From assembly GCA_026936335.1 (NCBI GenBank), contig JAPMXV010000042.1, positions 248,001 to 312,000 of the forward strand: a DNA stretch of 64,000 nt. The letters are read 5' to 3'. Below, piece after piece: positions 21,271 to 36,200 of the stretch (positions are counted from its first letter, which is position 1; each line of letters opens with the position of its first letter). The notes below the pieces were generated by a model. That model was not told the DNA's origin. It did no database searches and worked only from the letters and a program-made list of their open reading frames with translations. This stretch comes from Mantamonas sphyraenae (Eukaryota > CRuMs > Mantamonadidae). The translations under genes and the position numbers were made by a program.

Positions 21271-24200
21271 ATGACCGTACGCAACGTACTCTCATCCTCC
21301 AACACACACGCTTCGCTGCGACACACGCTGCTTCCGCGCGCCCTCCTTGTGCTCCTTGTGCTCACATGGGCCGCTTCCAGCGCCGTCGCAGCCTCCAATT
21401 CGACAAATTTCGCGCCTGCGCTCACGGGACTCCCCGCCAGCATTGCTGTCTCCGAGGACGTCACCTACCCGTTTGGCGCCCTTCACACCGTCACTGCCGT
21501 TGACGTAGAAGCAAACAGCGCCGTGGATGCTCTCGAGTTTCGCATCCGCTCCAACGCTGGCAACCTGCAGATCACAACTTCGGGCTTGTCCTTCTACGCA
21601 GGCAGTTCCTCGCCCAGCCAGGACTTGCACTTTAACGCCACCCTCAACGTCTTCAACGCACGCATCGGGTCGCTCTCCTTTGTGCCTCCTGCAGGCGTCA
21701 ACTCCGGTGCCGCTGTCCTCAACTTCACCGTCACCGACCATGCACGCGGCTTTGCCAGCGTCAACGGCTCCGCCGTCCCTGCGTCCAACTCGTCCTCGTA
21801 CGCCGTGCTCCTCTCTTACACACCCATCAACGACCCCATCGTGTTCCAGAGCACCCCCCCTGCCAGCTTTTCCGTGGCCGAGGACTCTTCGCACACCCTC
21901 GCCGCAGCACTCGTCATCTCCGACCCAGATGCAGGCGCTAGCCTCATTGGTGTCCACATGAGTGTCTCCAACGGCAAGGTTGCTGTCAGCAGCACCACGG
22001 GACTCATCTTTGCAAGCGGCTACGGCGACAACTCGACCAGCGTGCGCTTCAACGCCACCGTCACCAACGCCAACGCCGCCCTCGCCGCCGTCCGCTACTT
22101 TCCCAACACAAACTACGACGGCGCAGATACCCTGGCCATCCAGGCTTTCGACTATGGCGCCACCGGTGCAGGCAGCCCCACAAGCGCTTCCTTCAACATC
22201 GCCATCACCGTCGCAATCGTCAACGATCCTGTCTTTATCTTCCAGCTGCCCGACCAGCCCGTGCCGGTCAACTCGCTGGACCCTATGCCCCTGGGCACCC
22301 TCCAGATCACAGACATTGACGCCTACGCCTATCCCATGGATCTGTACCTCAGCGTCGCCAACGGCAAGCTGACCTTTGGCACCACCTCTGGCCTCGCCAT
22401 CAACGGCTCCACGTCCAACACCGCCAACATTGCCGTCCAGGGCACACGCACAAACCTCAACGCTGCCCTTGCCTCCCTCAGTTACACTGCAAACACAGGC
22501 TACCTTGGCCCGGACAACCTCGTCGTCACTGTGTACGACAAGGGCAGTGGAGGAGGCCAGCACCAAAGCATCAGCCACCAGGTCACTGTGGCCCTCAACG
22601 TGCGTGAGCAGCCCGTGAGCATCTGGTGGACCGGCGCCGCAGACACCAGCTGGCAGAACGCCAACAACTGGATGCCTGTCCGCCTGCCCACAAGCACTGA
22701 CTTTGTCGGCTTCAACTTCACCACTCCGCTCACCATCAGCTCCTCGTCGGCCGTCACCATCCGCAAGTTTGAGACGTCCAACCAATCTCTGGTGATCCAT
22801 CTGACCAGCGGCGCCTTTACCCTCACCAGGCCCATGACCGTGTTCAACAACACCCAGTTCCTGATCAATGGCGGCAGCACGCTCACCACAAGTGGCGACG
22901 GACAGCTCACCGTCTACGGCACCATCAACCTCAACGGTGGCACAGCCTCGGGCAACTTTCTCATGCAGCCCGGCTCCTTGCTCGTGAACACCGCCGGCTC
23001 CTCGGCCTACTACTCGTCTGGCTCTTCGGACCTGTACCGCTTCACCATTGTGTCTGGCATCATGCAGTTCCTCTCGGGAACAACCATGAGCGTCTACGAC
23101 ACCTTCCTGTGGACCGACGGCACCCTGCAGCGCTACGGCGGCAGCACGACGCCCAACATTCTCATCAAACCCGGCGCCACCCTGAGCATGCCCTCGGGTG
23201 CCACCGCACGTGTGCTCACCTACGGTCACATCAGCGTCGAGCAGGGTGCACACCTTGATTGGCAGCTCGCAGCCAACACTGGCCTCACCTGCAACTACGG
23301 TAACACCATTGACGTCCACGGTACCATGAACATCACGGTTGCCGACGCCTCGGGCGCCTCCGTCACCGCCATTGCACACACCACAAGCTCCGTGTGTAGC
23401 CTGCGTCCCATGGCCACCGGTGAACTCAACGTCCTGGCCAACTACGACGCACGCGTCGTGATGGACGTGTCCCTTTCCACAACCGCTGGGTGCAAGATTG
23501 GCACGCAAAACGCCTATCTCAGGAACGACCAGACCTGGAGCTGGTATTGCGACCCGTCCGACGTCGGTGCAGCCAATCTCGACCTCATCGGCACCGTCAA
23601 CTGGTACCGCAACAACCTGAACCACGTCATCCTGCCTGCGAGCTCTCAGATTCAGATGCTCACCAACGTGGCCGGCCACATCAACAAGCTGGACATCACC
23701 GGTGGCACAGCTCGCCTCGGCTCCGGCGCCGCGAAAACTGCCAGCAACGTGACTTTTTCCTCGGGTACCCTCACCATGGGTGGCGCTAGCGCGACCTTTG
23801 CCGTCCAGGGCTACATGGATTGGTCGGGTGGTGCCCTCAATGAGGACGCTTCAAGTGGAATCTTCCAGATCACAGGCACCTGCGAGCTCACGGGCAACGC
23901 CAATATCGCACTCACCAGCGCGCGCATGGATATCTATGGCCTCATGCTGTGGAACCGCACTGCAGGATCCTCCATGCAGCTCAATAGCAACAACATTTAC
24001 CTGCAGAGCGCTGGCGTCTGGCGCTTCCTGACTGCTGGCGACATCACACGTGTCGGCGGCACCCCGACCCTGTATCAGTACGGAAAGATGTACTTTGAGC
24101 TCCCGTCCGACACCGACCAGTTCAAGCTCGGGTTTTACTTTCCGAGCATTGGCACTGGCAGTCACGGCGACACCTACCAGTACAGCGGTCAGATTGTCTA

Positions 24201-27200
24201 CGGTCACGCAGGTTTCGGCTACGGCTACCTCAGTGGCCGCTACTACATCGAAAACAACGTCAGCATCGCGTTCGACCAGACCAACAGCTGGTACTACATC
24301 TACTCCCTGCAGCCGTTTGACCGGTGGGAACAAGTGCACACCACCACGTACATTCGCTTCTACAGCGCCCACACGTATCTGAATGCCGTCATCCGAGGCA
24401 ACGTGCGCTTGGAGGTCGACAATGTTCATTTCAAGGACGTGCACTTTGTGGCCGGTTCCGTGGTTCACGTGCAGTGCACCAGCTCCGCCAGCATCCTAGG
24501 CAACTTCCTGTGGGAATCGGGCTCATGGTATGGACCTTGCACAAACGCAGCCACCACATTCATGCGGATCTACGGCAACATGACCCTCCAGGGCGCCGGA
24601 ACAAAGAACACATACTACTTGGACATGTACGTGGAAAACGGCGGCCGCCTCGAGAGCACCGTCACCTCTTCAGGCTACCTGCAGTCCAACAGCGGCTACG
24701 GACGCCTGCGTGTCCAAGCGGGTGGATACCTCAAGATCACCCCCACGGCCAACTCGTTGTACGGTCTGCGCTGGACCGGATCCGGCTCCGACTTTCCTCT
24801 GGAGAACTACGGTCACGTCGCCATTGATCTCACAACCTACACCGACTTGGTCATGGAGATGACCAGCACCTTTTACACGGGCTCCACGTTTGAGATCATC
24901 GACCCAGTCGGCGGTCGCCAGGTGCGCTTCACTCGCGTCGCCACGCACAACTCGGGGGCCACCTACAGCATCGCCAACAACGACACCATTGCTGCCTACT
25001 CCACCACAAACTACCATTACATCAGCAGCGACCACGAACTGCGTTCCCTGGGTGGCGACATGTACCTGTATGGCAGCAATACGAACCACCGGTACCTCAA
25101 TTTGCAGTCTGGTGGCCTGCGCATGTACGGTGTCGATGTCACTTGCGAGACCCTGCGCCAGTACCAAGGCCATCTGTATGTTCAAAACACCAAGCGTTTC
25201 TACGTGGACACCTTCCTGCCGCAGCAGACCAGCACCTACGAGATCAACGGCTTGTCCACAACGAACCCGGGTGAACTGTACATCCGCAAGAAGTTTGACT
25301 TCAGCCTGGTCACGTACACGTACACCAGCCTCAACTACGTGCAGCTCATCTTTGAGAGTGGTTCCGTGCTCGACTTCACCTATGCTTCCACTTCCCAATT
25401 GTTGTTCCGCTTGGCCAACAACGGCCGCATCCGCTTCCTCAGCGGCTCTCTCGGCAACTTTAGGCGCACAGCAAACTTCAACGCGCTCCACTACGTCACC
25501 ACTTCTTGGAGCGGCTCCTACTACATCACACAGGAAAGTGGCGCGCTTTGGGAACTCGAATCGATTGGCAACGAGAACAGTGGCTACTTGTTCTCGGCCA
25601 CCCAGATGGACATCTACGGTACCATTACCTACACCAAGAGCTCCCTGGGTCTGATGGGTTCCACGGTTATCCTGCAGTCCGGAAGCAACCTCACCGAAGG
25701 CGCAACAGCACGCATTTACCTCGGTGGTAGTGTCTACGCCCGCGGCCAGGAGAGCTTCAACAACATCTACACCGCTGGGGGCCAGTTCCGCGTCGACACC
25801 AAGACCATCTCGGTGAACGACTTTACCATGACCGGCAACCACTACATCTACACGACAGCCCCCCACAAGCTGTTGGTGGACACAATGCACGCCCAGTATG
25901 GACGCATCTACGCCAGCGGTTCTCCGGTGACGTCGTCGTTCAACACTGGCTGCACGAGTTGACCCAGTACCTGTACATGTACGTGCCCATCTACATTGCG
26001 CAGACGTATCGCTACGTGTCACAGACCTCTTCCTACTACATGCACATCTCTTCCTACCAGTTCACCATCATGGAGAATGCTACTCTGTTGTGGGAGGACA
26101 ACAATGTCGCTTTCCCCGGCACAAACTCGTACGCATGCGCACACTCAAACTTTTTTGAGATCTACGGCAACGTTACCGTCAACCTGCAGAACACGGCCAA
26201 TCGCGTCCGCTTTGCATGCCCAACCAGGATGCACAAGGGCTCCACCTACACCGTCATCCAAGGCGAGGCCTACTACGAGAACGCCAACTACTGGCACACC
26301 GATCCAGTGGTGTACAATCCCTCGACAGAGAACCGCATCCTCATCGCCAGCTCCATGTATGTGCAGACAAACCTCACGGGCTACTTCTACACCCAGAGCA
26401 GCATGTACATTGGTACGCCGGCCAACGCCGAGGCAGACCTGTACCCGATCTCCGTGTCCAACATCGAGAACATCGGTAACTTTGAGATCTACCGCAACGT
26501 TACCATGAACAACATCCAGTGGAGGTACGGCAACGCTCTGTTCCGTGTGGGCACCGACGGCGACCCGTCTGTGCTCACGCTGGTCAACGCGACCATCTCC
26601 CACGACAGCACTGTGACCTCCCAGGCGGTTGCCGTCGGCCAGATCCATCTGTACGGTACCACCACCATGAGCGGTACCAATGTCTGGAACAACTACGGCG
26701 TCCAGATTTACAACTATGGCGTTGTCGACAGCTCCGTGTACAGCAACGGCATGCGATCATTGCTCTACAACGACCGCATTGCAAACATCCACAATGAGCC
26801 TGGTGCCACCTGGAACATTGTTCCGCCCAGTCTCAGCTACAGCTACGGATACTTGTGGACCATCGACGCCTCTTCGTCCCGTCCCTACTTCTTCAACCGT
26901 GGAACACTCATCATCGCTCCCACAGTCTCTGGTGTCCTCAGGTGGTATCGCTCGGGCATCTACAACTACGAGAGTGGCACAGTGGAGATGAGGAGCCAGA
27001 CTGGTGTGGAGCTCCTCAGCGAGGCCAACTTTGTCCAGCTTGGAGGTTCGTGGACCAGCCCGCCCAACGGAGGCACCTTGGGCACCATCAATGTGGAAAA
27101 CACCTGCTACATGCGCGTGCACACATCGATTGAGTCCCCCATCCACGTCAAGGCTGGAGGCTTTATGGCTGTCGAGAACGGCATGCCAGCTGCCACGGTC

Positions 27201-30200
27201 AATGTCTCATCCCTTGAGTTGACCAGTGGTACTTGGCGCACGTGGCGCAACGTCACATTCGGCACCGTCACCGTTCGTGGTGCTGACCAATTCCACATCG
27301 AGAACACCGGAGCCGTGGCTGCGGGAAGCACAAGGACGCGCGTGGACATCGGCTACATCACGTACACCTTGACCAGCGGCCATTCCAACATCTTTTGCCA
27401 GGGTAGTTCGGGCTACGACTGTGAGATCCATTTCCTCAATCAGGCCCACTTTTCAGCGGCATCCAACCTCGTCTTTGCGTACGGTGCGCATCTGGTAAAC
27501 GACGGTGACATGGTCTTCACCAACCCTGCTGGTGGCCTTGTGCTCCTTCCGTACACAGACAAGGGTTCCTTGTTGGACAACTCGGTAAACGGAACCATCC
27601 GCATCATCCCGACGACCACCACCTACTCCGGCAGCGAAGGAGTGTTCCGCGGCACATCTGGAACCTTCCAAGTGCGCAACTATGGACACATCCTCGTCCA
27701 GCCGGCCAACAACGGCACCGTGCCCATGCGTGGCGTTGCTCTGAACAACTTTGCTTCGGGCACCGTCCAGATCCTTGGTGGAACCCTGGATCTGTACAGT
27801 GGCGGAAACAACTACGGCACCATCATCAGCGTCGGCGGGACAACTTTGCAGATCTCAGCTGGTCTCTTTAGCGTCTATGCCTGGCAGGACGCCGTGCCCC
27901 GCGTGAACGGTGGCACCATCGACTTTACCGGCACGGGACTGGACATCAACCGCGTCGACTTTACGGCGGGTGAGCTGTTCACGTCGGGACAGGTGATCCT
28001 GCGCAATGTGGTCGCCGTGGCCGGTGTCGTTCAGATGCCCAGTGGCCTGTCCATTGTCTCGTTTGAGGTTGATGGAGCCGCGGTACAAGTCACCAGCACG
28101 CAGTACATCGAAACGCTGGTGCTCAGCAGTGGTACGTTCACGATTGAGGGCAACCACACGGTGAATGTCACCCACCTCGTCCTGAAGAACGGCCAAGTGA
28201 ACGCAGACATCTCAGCGGGCGCCTACATCACCTCTCCGGACGTGTCCATCACCAACACGGGCAATTTGACGCTGAACGGCACTCTGCTTGAGGCCACCGC
28301 GAGTCTGGTCTACAACAAGCTTGGGGACAGCCTCCGCCTGCAGAACAATGCCGTTGTGCGTGTGAACAGCACCTGCACGGCCCTCTTTGGCTACGACGGA
28401 GCCACCAACGTGTCTGCCCCGGGACATCCGGTCGGCGACATGCGCATTCAGAGTGATCTGTCGTCTACCATCCAGGTGATGGGTGTAGTGAAGGTCAATG
28501 CCTCGTCTTCCAACGCGGTGTACATGGAGGCCAACCTGAACTTGGATCGCAACGCGTTCCTGGATGTCCAGCGTGGAGAGCTGCGCTTGGCTCTGGGTTC
28601 CCAGTTCAACGGCACTGTCACCTTGCCTGCATCCACCGCTCAGGGCGCCCTCATCTATTGGACGGGTTTCAACCACCACATCGACACGGTTCTCAGCACC
28701 CTGCTGGTCCGTGGTGGTATTGCGACTCTTTCGCCGGCTCTGCACCTGCCTCATGTCGACATCACCGCCGGGTCCGTCTCCACCGCCGCCACGGGCACCA
28801 ATGTCATCGACGCCCTTACGGTTCATGGAGGCAACGTCCAAGTACAACAGAATGCTGCACTCCATGTGTCCACGATGAACTGGGTCGGTGGCTCCCTCTC
28901 CCAGGATCGCCTCAACATCAGTGCACGACAAGCCGGGGCCAGCCAGTCTTCTGTTCTCACCGTCACCGACTTGTTGTCCATGCCATCTTCCGGTGTGCTT
29001 CGACGCATGTCGGCCGTGCGTGTGGTGGCCAACAAGACAATCGCCTTTGACGTGGCGAACGACGAATTGCACCAATACGCCGGTGCGATCTTGGAGCTCC
29101 CGGCACATGCAACCATGAACCTGACATCTCAGTCGGCAAGCACAACACCTGCTGTGCTCCCCATGGGCAGTCAACCCGTCGACGCATCCAACTACCTTTT
29201 GGAGGATGCCACGGTTCGCTCGCATGGTGTCTTCTACGACGCCGACACTTGTGTTCCGGCGTCGTCATGTGGCCTTCTCCTCAATGGACAGGTCACCGTG
29301 CGCACCGCTTCGCCCCATGCGGCCAGCAACGTCACTGTCAAGAGCCACGTGCTGTCGCAGGTGGGCTCCACCACAGTGGAGTCTGGATCACTCCGCCTTA
29401 TTGGTTCGTCTGAGTTCCAGGTCACCAGTGGTGGTGTGGTCAGTGCCAATACTGTCGACCCTATGCCCGCGCCCTTGCGCATCGACAGTGGTTCGCATGT
29501 TGTTGCGGCTGCAGTCTCGTTCGCCCGTGTGCACACCTCCAACGTGGAGATTGTGGACGGAGCCACCGTCCAGTACATCGAGGCCAACAATGGTGCCGTG
29601 GTGACTGTCAACTGCCCCGGCGGTTGCACCGTCCACAACCTTGTGGTCAACGCTGGTGGTCAGGTTTTCATCAAGACCGACGATGTCAAGAACTTGTACG
29701 TCCGCAACGGTGTCCTCAACGTCACGGCGGACCTTGTCCTGGACCACATGTCCATGTGGGATGGTACCACGCGCATCAACCCGGGTGCCCAGATCACCGT
29801 CACCGACGCCAACATCCAGGGTGGTCACATCCTCGGTGCGCCGGCCAACGGCTCTGATCCATGCCCGGCCCAGGATGCTGTCTATGGCAAGCTGCGTTTG
29901 GCGTCGACCTCTGCGTTGGTGTCCAACATCACAGGTGTGCTTGTGGAATCGGCCACCATCGAGAACCTGGGTGTGATGCACCTTGGTTCTCGCGGTCTGC
30001 TCACCCTCAAGTGTGCGGCCACGATCCAGAACAACGCCAACGCCACGGTGGTGGTTACCCAACAGGCTGACTCTGTGCCTGTGCTCGTCACCTCGGCACT
30101 GGGTTACACGGGAGACAACGCACGCATTGTCAACTACGGTACGATGCGTGTCAACGCAACCGCAGTGCCCGCAGCAACAGTCACCGTGGATGCGCCGTTT

Positions 30201-33200
30201 GTGCACGAATCTGGCAGTGTGACTGTGATGCAGGGTGTGTTGCGCCTGACGCACGGTGGTGTGATTCGCAGCGCCATCAACGGCACGCTCCAGGTGCAGA
30301 TTTCGTCCGTGGACGTTGTCGACGGCGCAGACGCGGAGCATCTCGATGCCAACAATGGCGCTGTGGTGACTGTCAACTGCCCCGGCGGTTGCACCGTCCA
30401 CAACCTCGTGGTCAACGCTGGTGGTCAGGTTTTCATCAAGACCGACGATGTCAAGAACTTGTACGTCCGCAACGGTGTCCTCAACGTCACGGCGGACCTT
30501 GTCCTGGACCACATGTCCATGTGGGATGGTACCACGCGCATCAACCCGGGTGCCCAGATCACCGTCACCGACGCCAACATCCAGGGTGGTCACATCCTCG
30601 GTGCGCCGGCCAACGGCTCTGATCCCTGCCCGGCCCAGGATGCTGTCTATGGCAAGCTGCGTTTGGCGTCGACCTCTGCGTTGGTTTCCAACATCACAGG
30701 TGTGCTTGTGGAATCGGCCACCATCGAGAACCTGGGTGTGATGCACCTTGGTTCTCGCGGTCTGCTCACCCTCAAGTGTGCGGCCACGATCCAGAACAAC
30801 GCCAACGCCACGGTGGTGGTTACCCAACAGGCTGACTCTGTGCCTGTGCTCGTCACCTCGGCACTGGGTTACACGGGAGACAACGCACGCATTGTCAACT
30901 ACGGTACGATGCGTGTCAACGCAACCGCAGTGCCCGCAGCAACAGTCACCGTGGATGCGCCGTTTGTGCACGAATCTGGCAGTGTGACTGTGATGCAGGG
31001 TGTGTTGCGTCTGACGCACGGTGGTGTGATTCGCAGCGCCATCAACGGCACTGCGCTCGACACCCCGCTGTTGATCGACCGTCCCTCGTACCGCGTTGAT
31101 ATCGCGTGGCCCGTTCAGCACATCCGCGCCCGTCAGGGTAATGTGCACACCACATTTGCCAATGGCGTTGATCTGCTCTCTGTGGACACCACTGGACGTA
31201 TCGACATCGATGTGCGCATGGCCTACGTGCGCTACGTCGAGCTTCACAGTGCCACCGCCACGCTTTCCATCAACCATCCGGGTCAGCTCATTGTTCACCG
31301 ATTCAACGCCACCCAAGGTATTGTTTCGGCAAAGAATGCCCCGGTTGCTCACGGTACCGGAATGGACGTCGTTCAAGCGCTTACCGTCCGTGTCGACGCC
31401 CTTTTGCGCCTGGACGATGTGCAGCTCAACCTTCTCGGTGCTTCTACCTCGACGCTCGCTGTCAATGGTGTGCCCATGTATGCCACCGATGGCACCATCA
31501 TCCGTGTGCTCCCTTCGGCTTGGCTCTACTTGGCCACCCTGCAGGCCTCCAACATGGATATCCTGCGTGCCGTGGCCCACCCGAACCCTGCCGATGCCGC
31601 CTTGGTTGTCGATGGATATGTCCAGCTCACCGACCAAGGACTGCTGCCATCCACTCAGCACAACGCTAGCCTGTATGTCTCCACAAATGTCACCGCTTCC
31701 GGCAACGTTTCCGTTGCCGCGCCCAACCAGCGCTTGGTGCTTCGTGGCGATGCCACCGTGTATGGCTCTGTCGATGCCCAGGTGTACTACGCCGGTGCTG
31801 TGTCGCGCATCCATGCCAGCCAGCCCAGCTTCACTGCCATTCAGGGTTCGCTTGTCATTCTCGAGCCTGTGACTCCTCAGCAACTCAACGTCATGGAGCA
31901 GGCCTCGCTCGACATCATGGCTAATTCCACCGCTGATGCTGCCTTCTTTGCCACCTCCGGTGTCATCACTGTGCCTGACCACAAGCGCCTGCATTTCCCG
32001 GCGGCTGGTACAGGCCTCATGTGGCAGGAAGGTATCCTTCACATCCACGGTGCCATTGTCGTTGACAGTGCCTGTCATGTGGTGTCTACCCTTTCCAAGT
32101 CTGCCCTCCAGCTCAACATTTACCTGCGCGGGCAGTCTTCCATGTCCCTCGACGGTGGCTCCGTGGTCATCCTTCCTCCGCCCACAAATGTCACGGCCGC
32201 CTCGCTCCAGTCAACCATTACGGTCGACCCGCAGGCCACCCTCCTCGTTCAGTCGGGCTTTGTCTCTATGTACAAGCAGCAGGCTACGGCACACACGCCG
32301 GTTATCGTAAACCGTGGCCTTGTCCATGTTCTGCCCCGCTCCCCGGGTAACCTGGTTTTCAACGCCACCCTGATCAACAGCAACAACGTCACCGTGGCCA
32401 TTGGCTCAGGTGCCACCCTCACACTGGACGAGCTCCGCCCTGTCCCCGGTGCTTCCAGCACGCAATCGGTGGAGTCTCTCTCCACCCTCGTGCTCCATCG
32501 TGACTCTACCATCGACGACACGGCGACTCTCACGCTGGCGGGCACTTTGTCTTTGCCCTCGTTGCACCTCAGCGGAAACCTCGTTGTGCCCCACCTCTAC
32601 ACCCAGGCCGTCACCATCAACGCCAACGTGTACATGAACGCCACCACAGACGTGTTCATGGACCTTCAGGGTCTTGCTGCGCGCTCCCAGTACTCGGCTG
32701 TGCACACGACCGGTTGCGTCGCCTACGCAGGCACCCTGCATGTGACCTACGGCACACCGTTCTTCCCTCAGCCTACGGATTATTTCCGTGTCTTCACGCT
32801 TGCCGGATCGCCCGCCTGTATTTCGGGCCGCTTCGACAACTACGACTACGAGAACAACGTCAATCTGACCGCAAGCTACTCGAGTACGTATCTGGACCTG
32901 GCATTCGACCGATGCACACTCAACCACAACTGCATCAGCTGTGTCAACTCCTCCACCAATTGCCACTGGACTCAGAACAAGTGCGTGCCGGGCATCGGCA
33001 ACACACCCATCTCGTACTGTGTCATCCCGCGCTGGAACATCAGCACCTTTCAGCATGTGGCCGTGGAGGACACCACTCTCGTTCTCCCGTCCATGTCGGT
33101 CTACCAGATGCAGATCGTCAGCACAGAGCAGATCCAGGTTTCCCTTGCGCTCGAACAGGGTGTCCTCAACTTCCCCAAGGCCTGGGGCATCGACATCCTT

Positions 33201-36200
33201 CATGCAAACGAGACAAACATTCTCTTCAACGCCAACAGGACTGCGATCAACCGCACCCTGGCCAACGTCACCTTTACCCCGCTCCGCCACTACTATGGCA
33301 ACCTTTCCCTCGTTGTCACTGTCACCGACCTTGGACGCTCCGCCGGCATGTGGCCCACAGCCCTGGGCAACACTCTCGACATGAACATCGAGGTGGTCGC
33401 TGTCAACGACGGGCCCTACTTCCTGGACGCCAGCAAGCCTGTCAACCAGAGCTTCTCTGAGGATGTGTACACACCCATCAGTGTCCTTCAAGTCAGTGAC
33501 GTGGATATTCTCGGCTACGAGATGAAGGTCAACATTTCCGCCAGTCGTGGTGTCATCCAGTACAGCGGCCCCGTGCCAGTCATTGTGTCTGGCAATGCTA
33601 CACGTACTCTGACCCTCCGCGGCACCATCACTCAGATGAACGCCGCCCTTCATTCCATCGGCTATCAGCCCGACCTCAACAATGTCTTTGATGACCAAAT
33701 CTACTTTGTCATCTCAGACCAGGGCTTCTATGGCATTGGTGGCGAACTTGCAGACTCGTATGACTACACCATGTACAGTCAGTCGGTCAATGATGCCCCC
33801 TTTGCAACGTCGGTGCCATCGTACACCGTGTATGAAGACGAGCCCCTGCGTTTCCCGCACACAAATGTCTCCGATGTCGATGTGCTTCACTTCAACATGA
33901 CCTTGCGTCTGTCGGTCCAGCACGGTCTGTTCCTCAACGCATCCACATTGGGTGAGGTCGCCTCCGAGCGTTTCTCGCTCGAGTACAACCCGGCCATTGG
34001 TAATCGCTCCATCGAGCTCAACACCACTCTCACCGGCGCCAACAACATCATCCAGTCGCTGTACTACCTTGGCGATCTGCACTTCCATGGCACCGATGCC
34101 CTTCAGATTGATCTGAACGATCTCGGAAACTTTGGAGCCGGCGTGCCTCTTTCGGGCTCCCTCAACGTGCCTGTGTACGTTGTCAGCGTCAACGACCGTG
34201 CCACTGTCTCTGTAGTGCGCAATCTCACTGTCATCGAGGACACTGTGGCAAACATCACCGGCATCAGCCTTTCTGATGTCGACATTGACAGCGCCATCCT
34301 CGGAGTCAACGTCACAGTGGCCTCGGGTACCCTCAACGTGCTCAACGACGCAGCTCTTCTCTCGCAGACATTGCCCTCGGGGACTCCGCACACCGGTTTC
34401 CACCACACCCTCTTGCTCAAGGGCAACCTGACTCAGGTCAACGATGCTCTCGCCTCCCTGCAGTACATCTCCAACTTGCACTTCTGTGGCAACGACACAG
34501 TGCAGGTATCTGTCACCGACTACGGTGCATTTGGGTTCGGTGGTCCCAAGGTCGGCTACGGCGAGTTGTTCCTGTACGTGCGTTGCATCAACGACGCCCC
34601 GCGCATCTCCGGCCCCGCCAACTTTACCATTGTCGAGGATGTCGACACCAAGCTGCTCGGTTTGCAGATTTCCGATGTCGATGTGCAGGTCTATCCCATG
34701 CGCCTTGACATCCGCACCACTCTTGGGTCCTTCAGGTTCCCGCCATACCAAAACACCTGGACCCAATTTGCTCGCGTGAACGCTTCTCGTAGCGCTCTCA
34801 ACACGGTCCTGACCACTGATTTTTGGTATCGCAACTTCATCAACCGTTTGGACAACGATACCCTGTCCATCACCGTCTCGGATCTTGGAAACACCGGCGA
34901 AGGGATCCGCAACACAAGCTACAAGTGGCCCATCAACATTGTGCCTGTGAACGATCCGGTGGTGTTCAGTAACCCCATTGGCCCGTTTGGAGTCCCCGAA
35001 GACACCGAGCATGTCGTCATCCACGGTGGCAACCCGATTCCAAACCCTTCCAATGTCATCACCGTCTCCGACGTCGATCTCGCCCAAACCGGAGAAATCA
35101 TGTTTGTCAACATCACGTGCGACCACTGTTTCCTGGCTTCCGACACCTTGGCCAACGTCACTCTGTTTGGTGGCCTCGAACCTCAGCAAGGACCGGGTAA
35201 CTGGTTCCGCAACGAGATCTCCTTCAATGCCACCCTTACCGGTGCCAACGAGGCTCTCTCCACACTGAGGTACCGCGGACACCTGCATTTCAACGGCGCC
35301 GACACCTTGCGTGTCTACGCCAATGACTATGGCGTCTTTGGACTCGGTGTTCCCCTCGATGCAGTTACCACGGTGGCCGTCACGGTTTGGGCTGTCAACG
35401 ATGCACCCATTTTCCAGACTGCCTACCCCATCAACGTGACCGAGGACACTGAGACCCTCCTCGTCGGCCTCTCTGTCACCGATGTGGACAACGCAGTCGG
35501 CCTCTGGCTGGACCTCAACGTCACGGGTGGCACTGCACAGATCCCGGCCTCGGGCTCCTTGGTGGCCGACGGCGACATCACCACACCCATGCCTGTCAAC
35601 GCGACTTATCTGACCCAGGTCAGCCTTCTGCCCTGGGCCACAGATTGCCATGCGTACCGTCAGCACGGCTACACGTCCAGCGGCTACTACGTCGTTGATC
35701 CTGATGGAAGCGGTGTCATCGACAAGTTTTTGGTGTATTGCGATATGTCCAACGACGGTGGTGGATGGGCTTCCATCTTCTACTCGTCTGCACCGGCTTT
35801 TGACGCCGCTGGCGCCTCCTCCGCCGTCACATTTGGCAACGACGACCACGACTCCACCCTCATGTGGAAGGACTACACCGGCCAGATTGCCACCACCAAC
35901 ACGAACAACGGCAACTCGGCCGTGTTCCGTACCTATCAGCGTGATGGCACAGTCCCGGCCACAGTTGCCGGTATGCCGGGTGTTCGCCCCTACGGCTTGA
36001 CCGCAACGGCCAAGCCGATCGTTTTCCCGGCTGTAAACAAGGTTGTGTGGATCGACTACGGTGCAGGCAGGATGCGCTGGGAGGAAGGAGCATGCAGGAT
36101 CAACCTTGACGCAGCTGCGTCCGCCTCCAGCCAGGCCTTTTCATCAATGCCGGCCACTCAACTGACAGTGGGCATGCTCACCTTCATTGCTGGTGGCTCC

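Larger units (their letters stand above)
22610..32900 (+). other. Bacterial-adhesin-like parallel beta-helix region (about 3,430 residues)
   Basis: The region opens with WWTGAADTSWQNANNW, a motif common at the head of autotransporter-type and other secreted bacterial beta-helix proteins. Thereafter the sequence consists of short strands alternating with G/N/S turns (GTINLNGG, YGHISVEQGAHL, YGNVTVNLQN, NYGTMRVNATA) with a low Cys content. This is typical of right-handed beta-solenoids. No catalytic motif is visible. The fold call is from pattern only. Confidence 0.6.

Noticed and set aside
25917-25962. Short intron explaining the first frame break
   Set aside because: The two coding frames meet without any gap and no GT..AG pair of reasonable size is present, so a one-base change fits better.
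29388-32078. 896-codon minus-strand open frame with an internal repeat
   Set aside because: Shadow of the duplicated beta-helix region; its repeat simply mirrors the 765-bp-period duplication.
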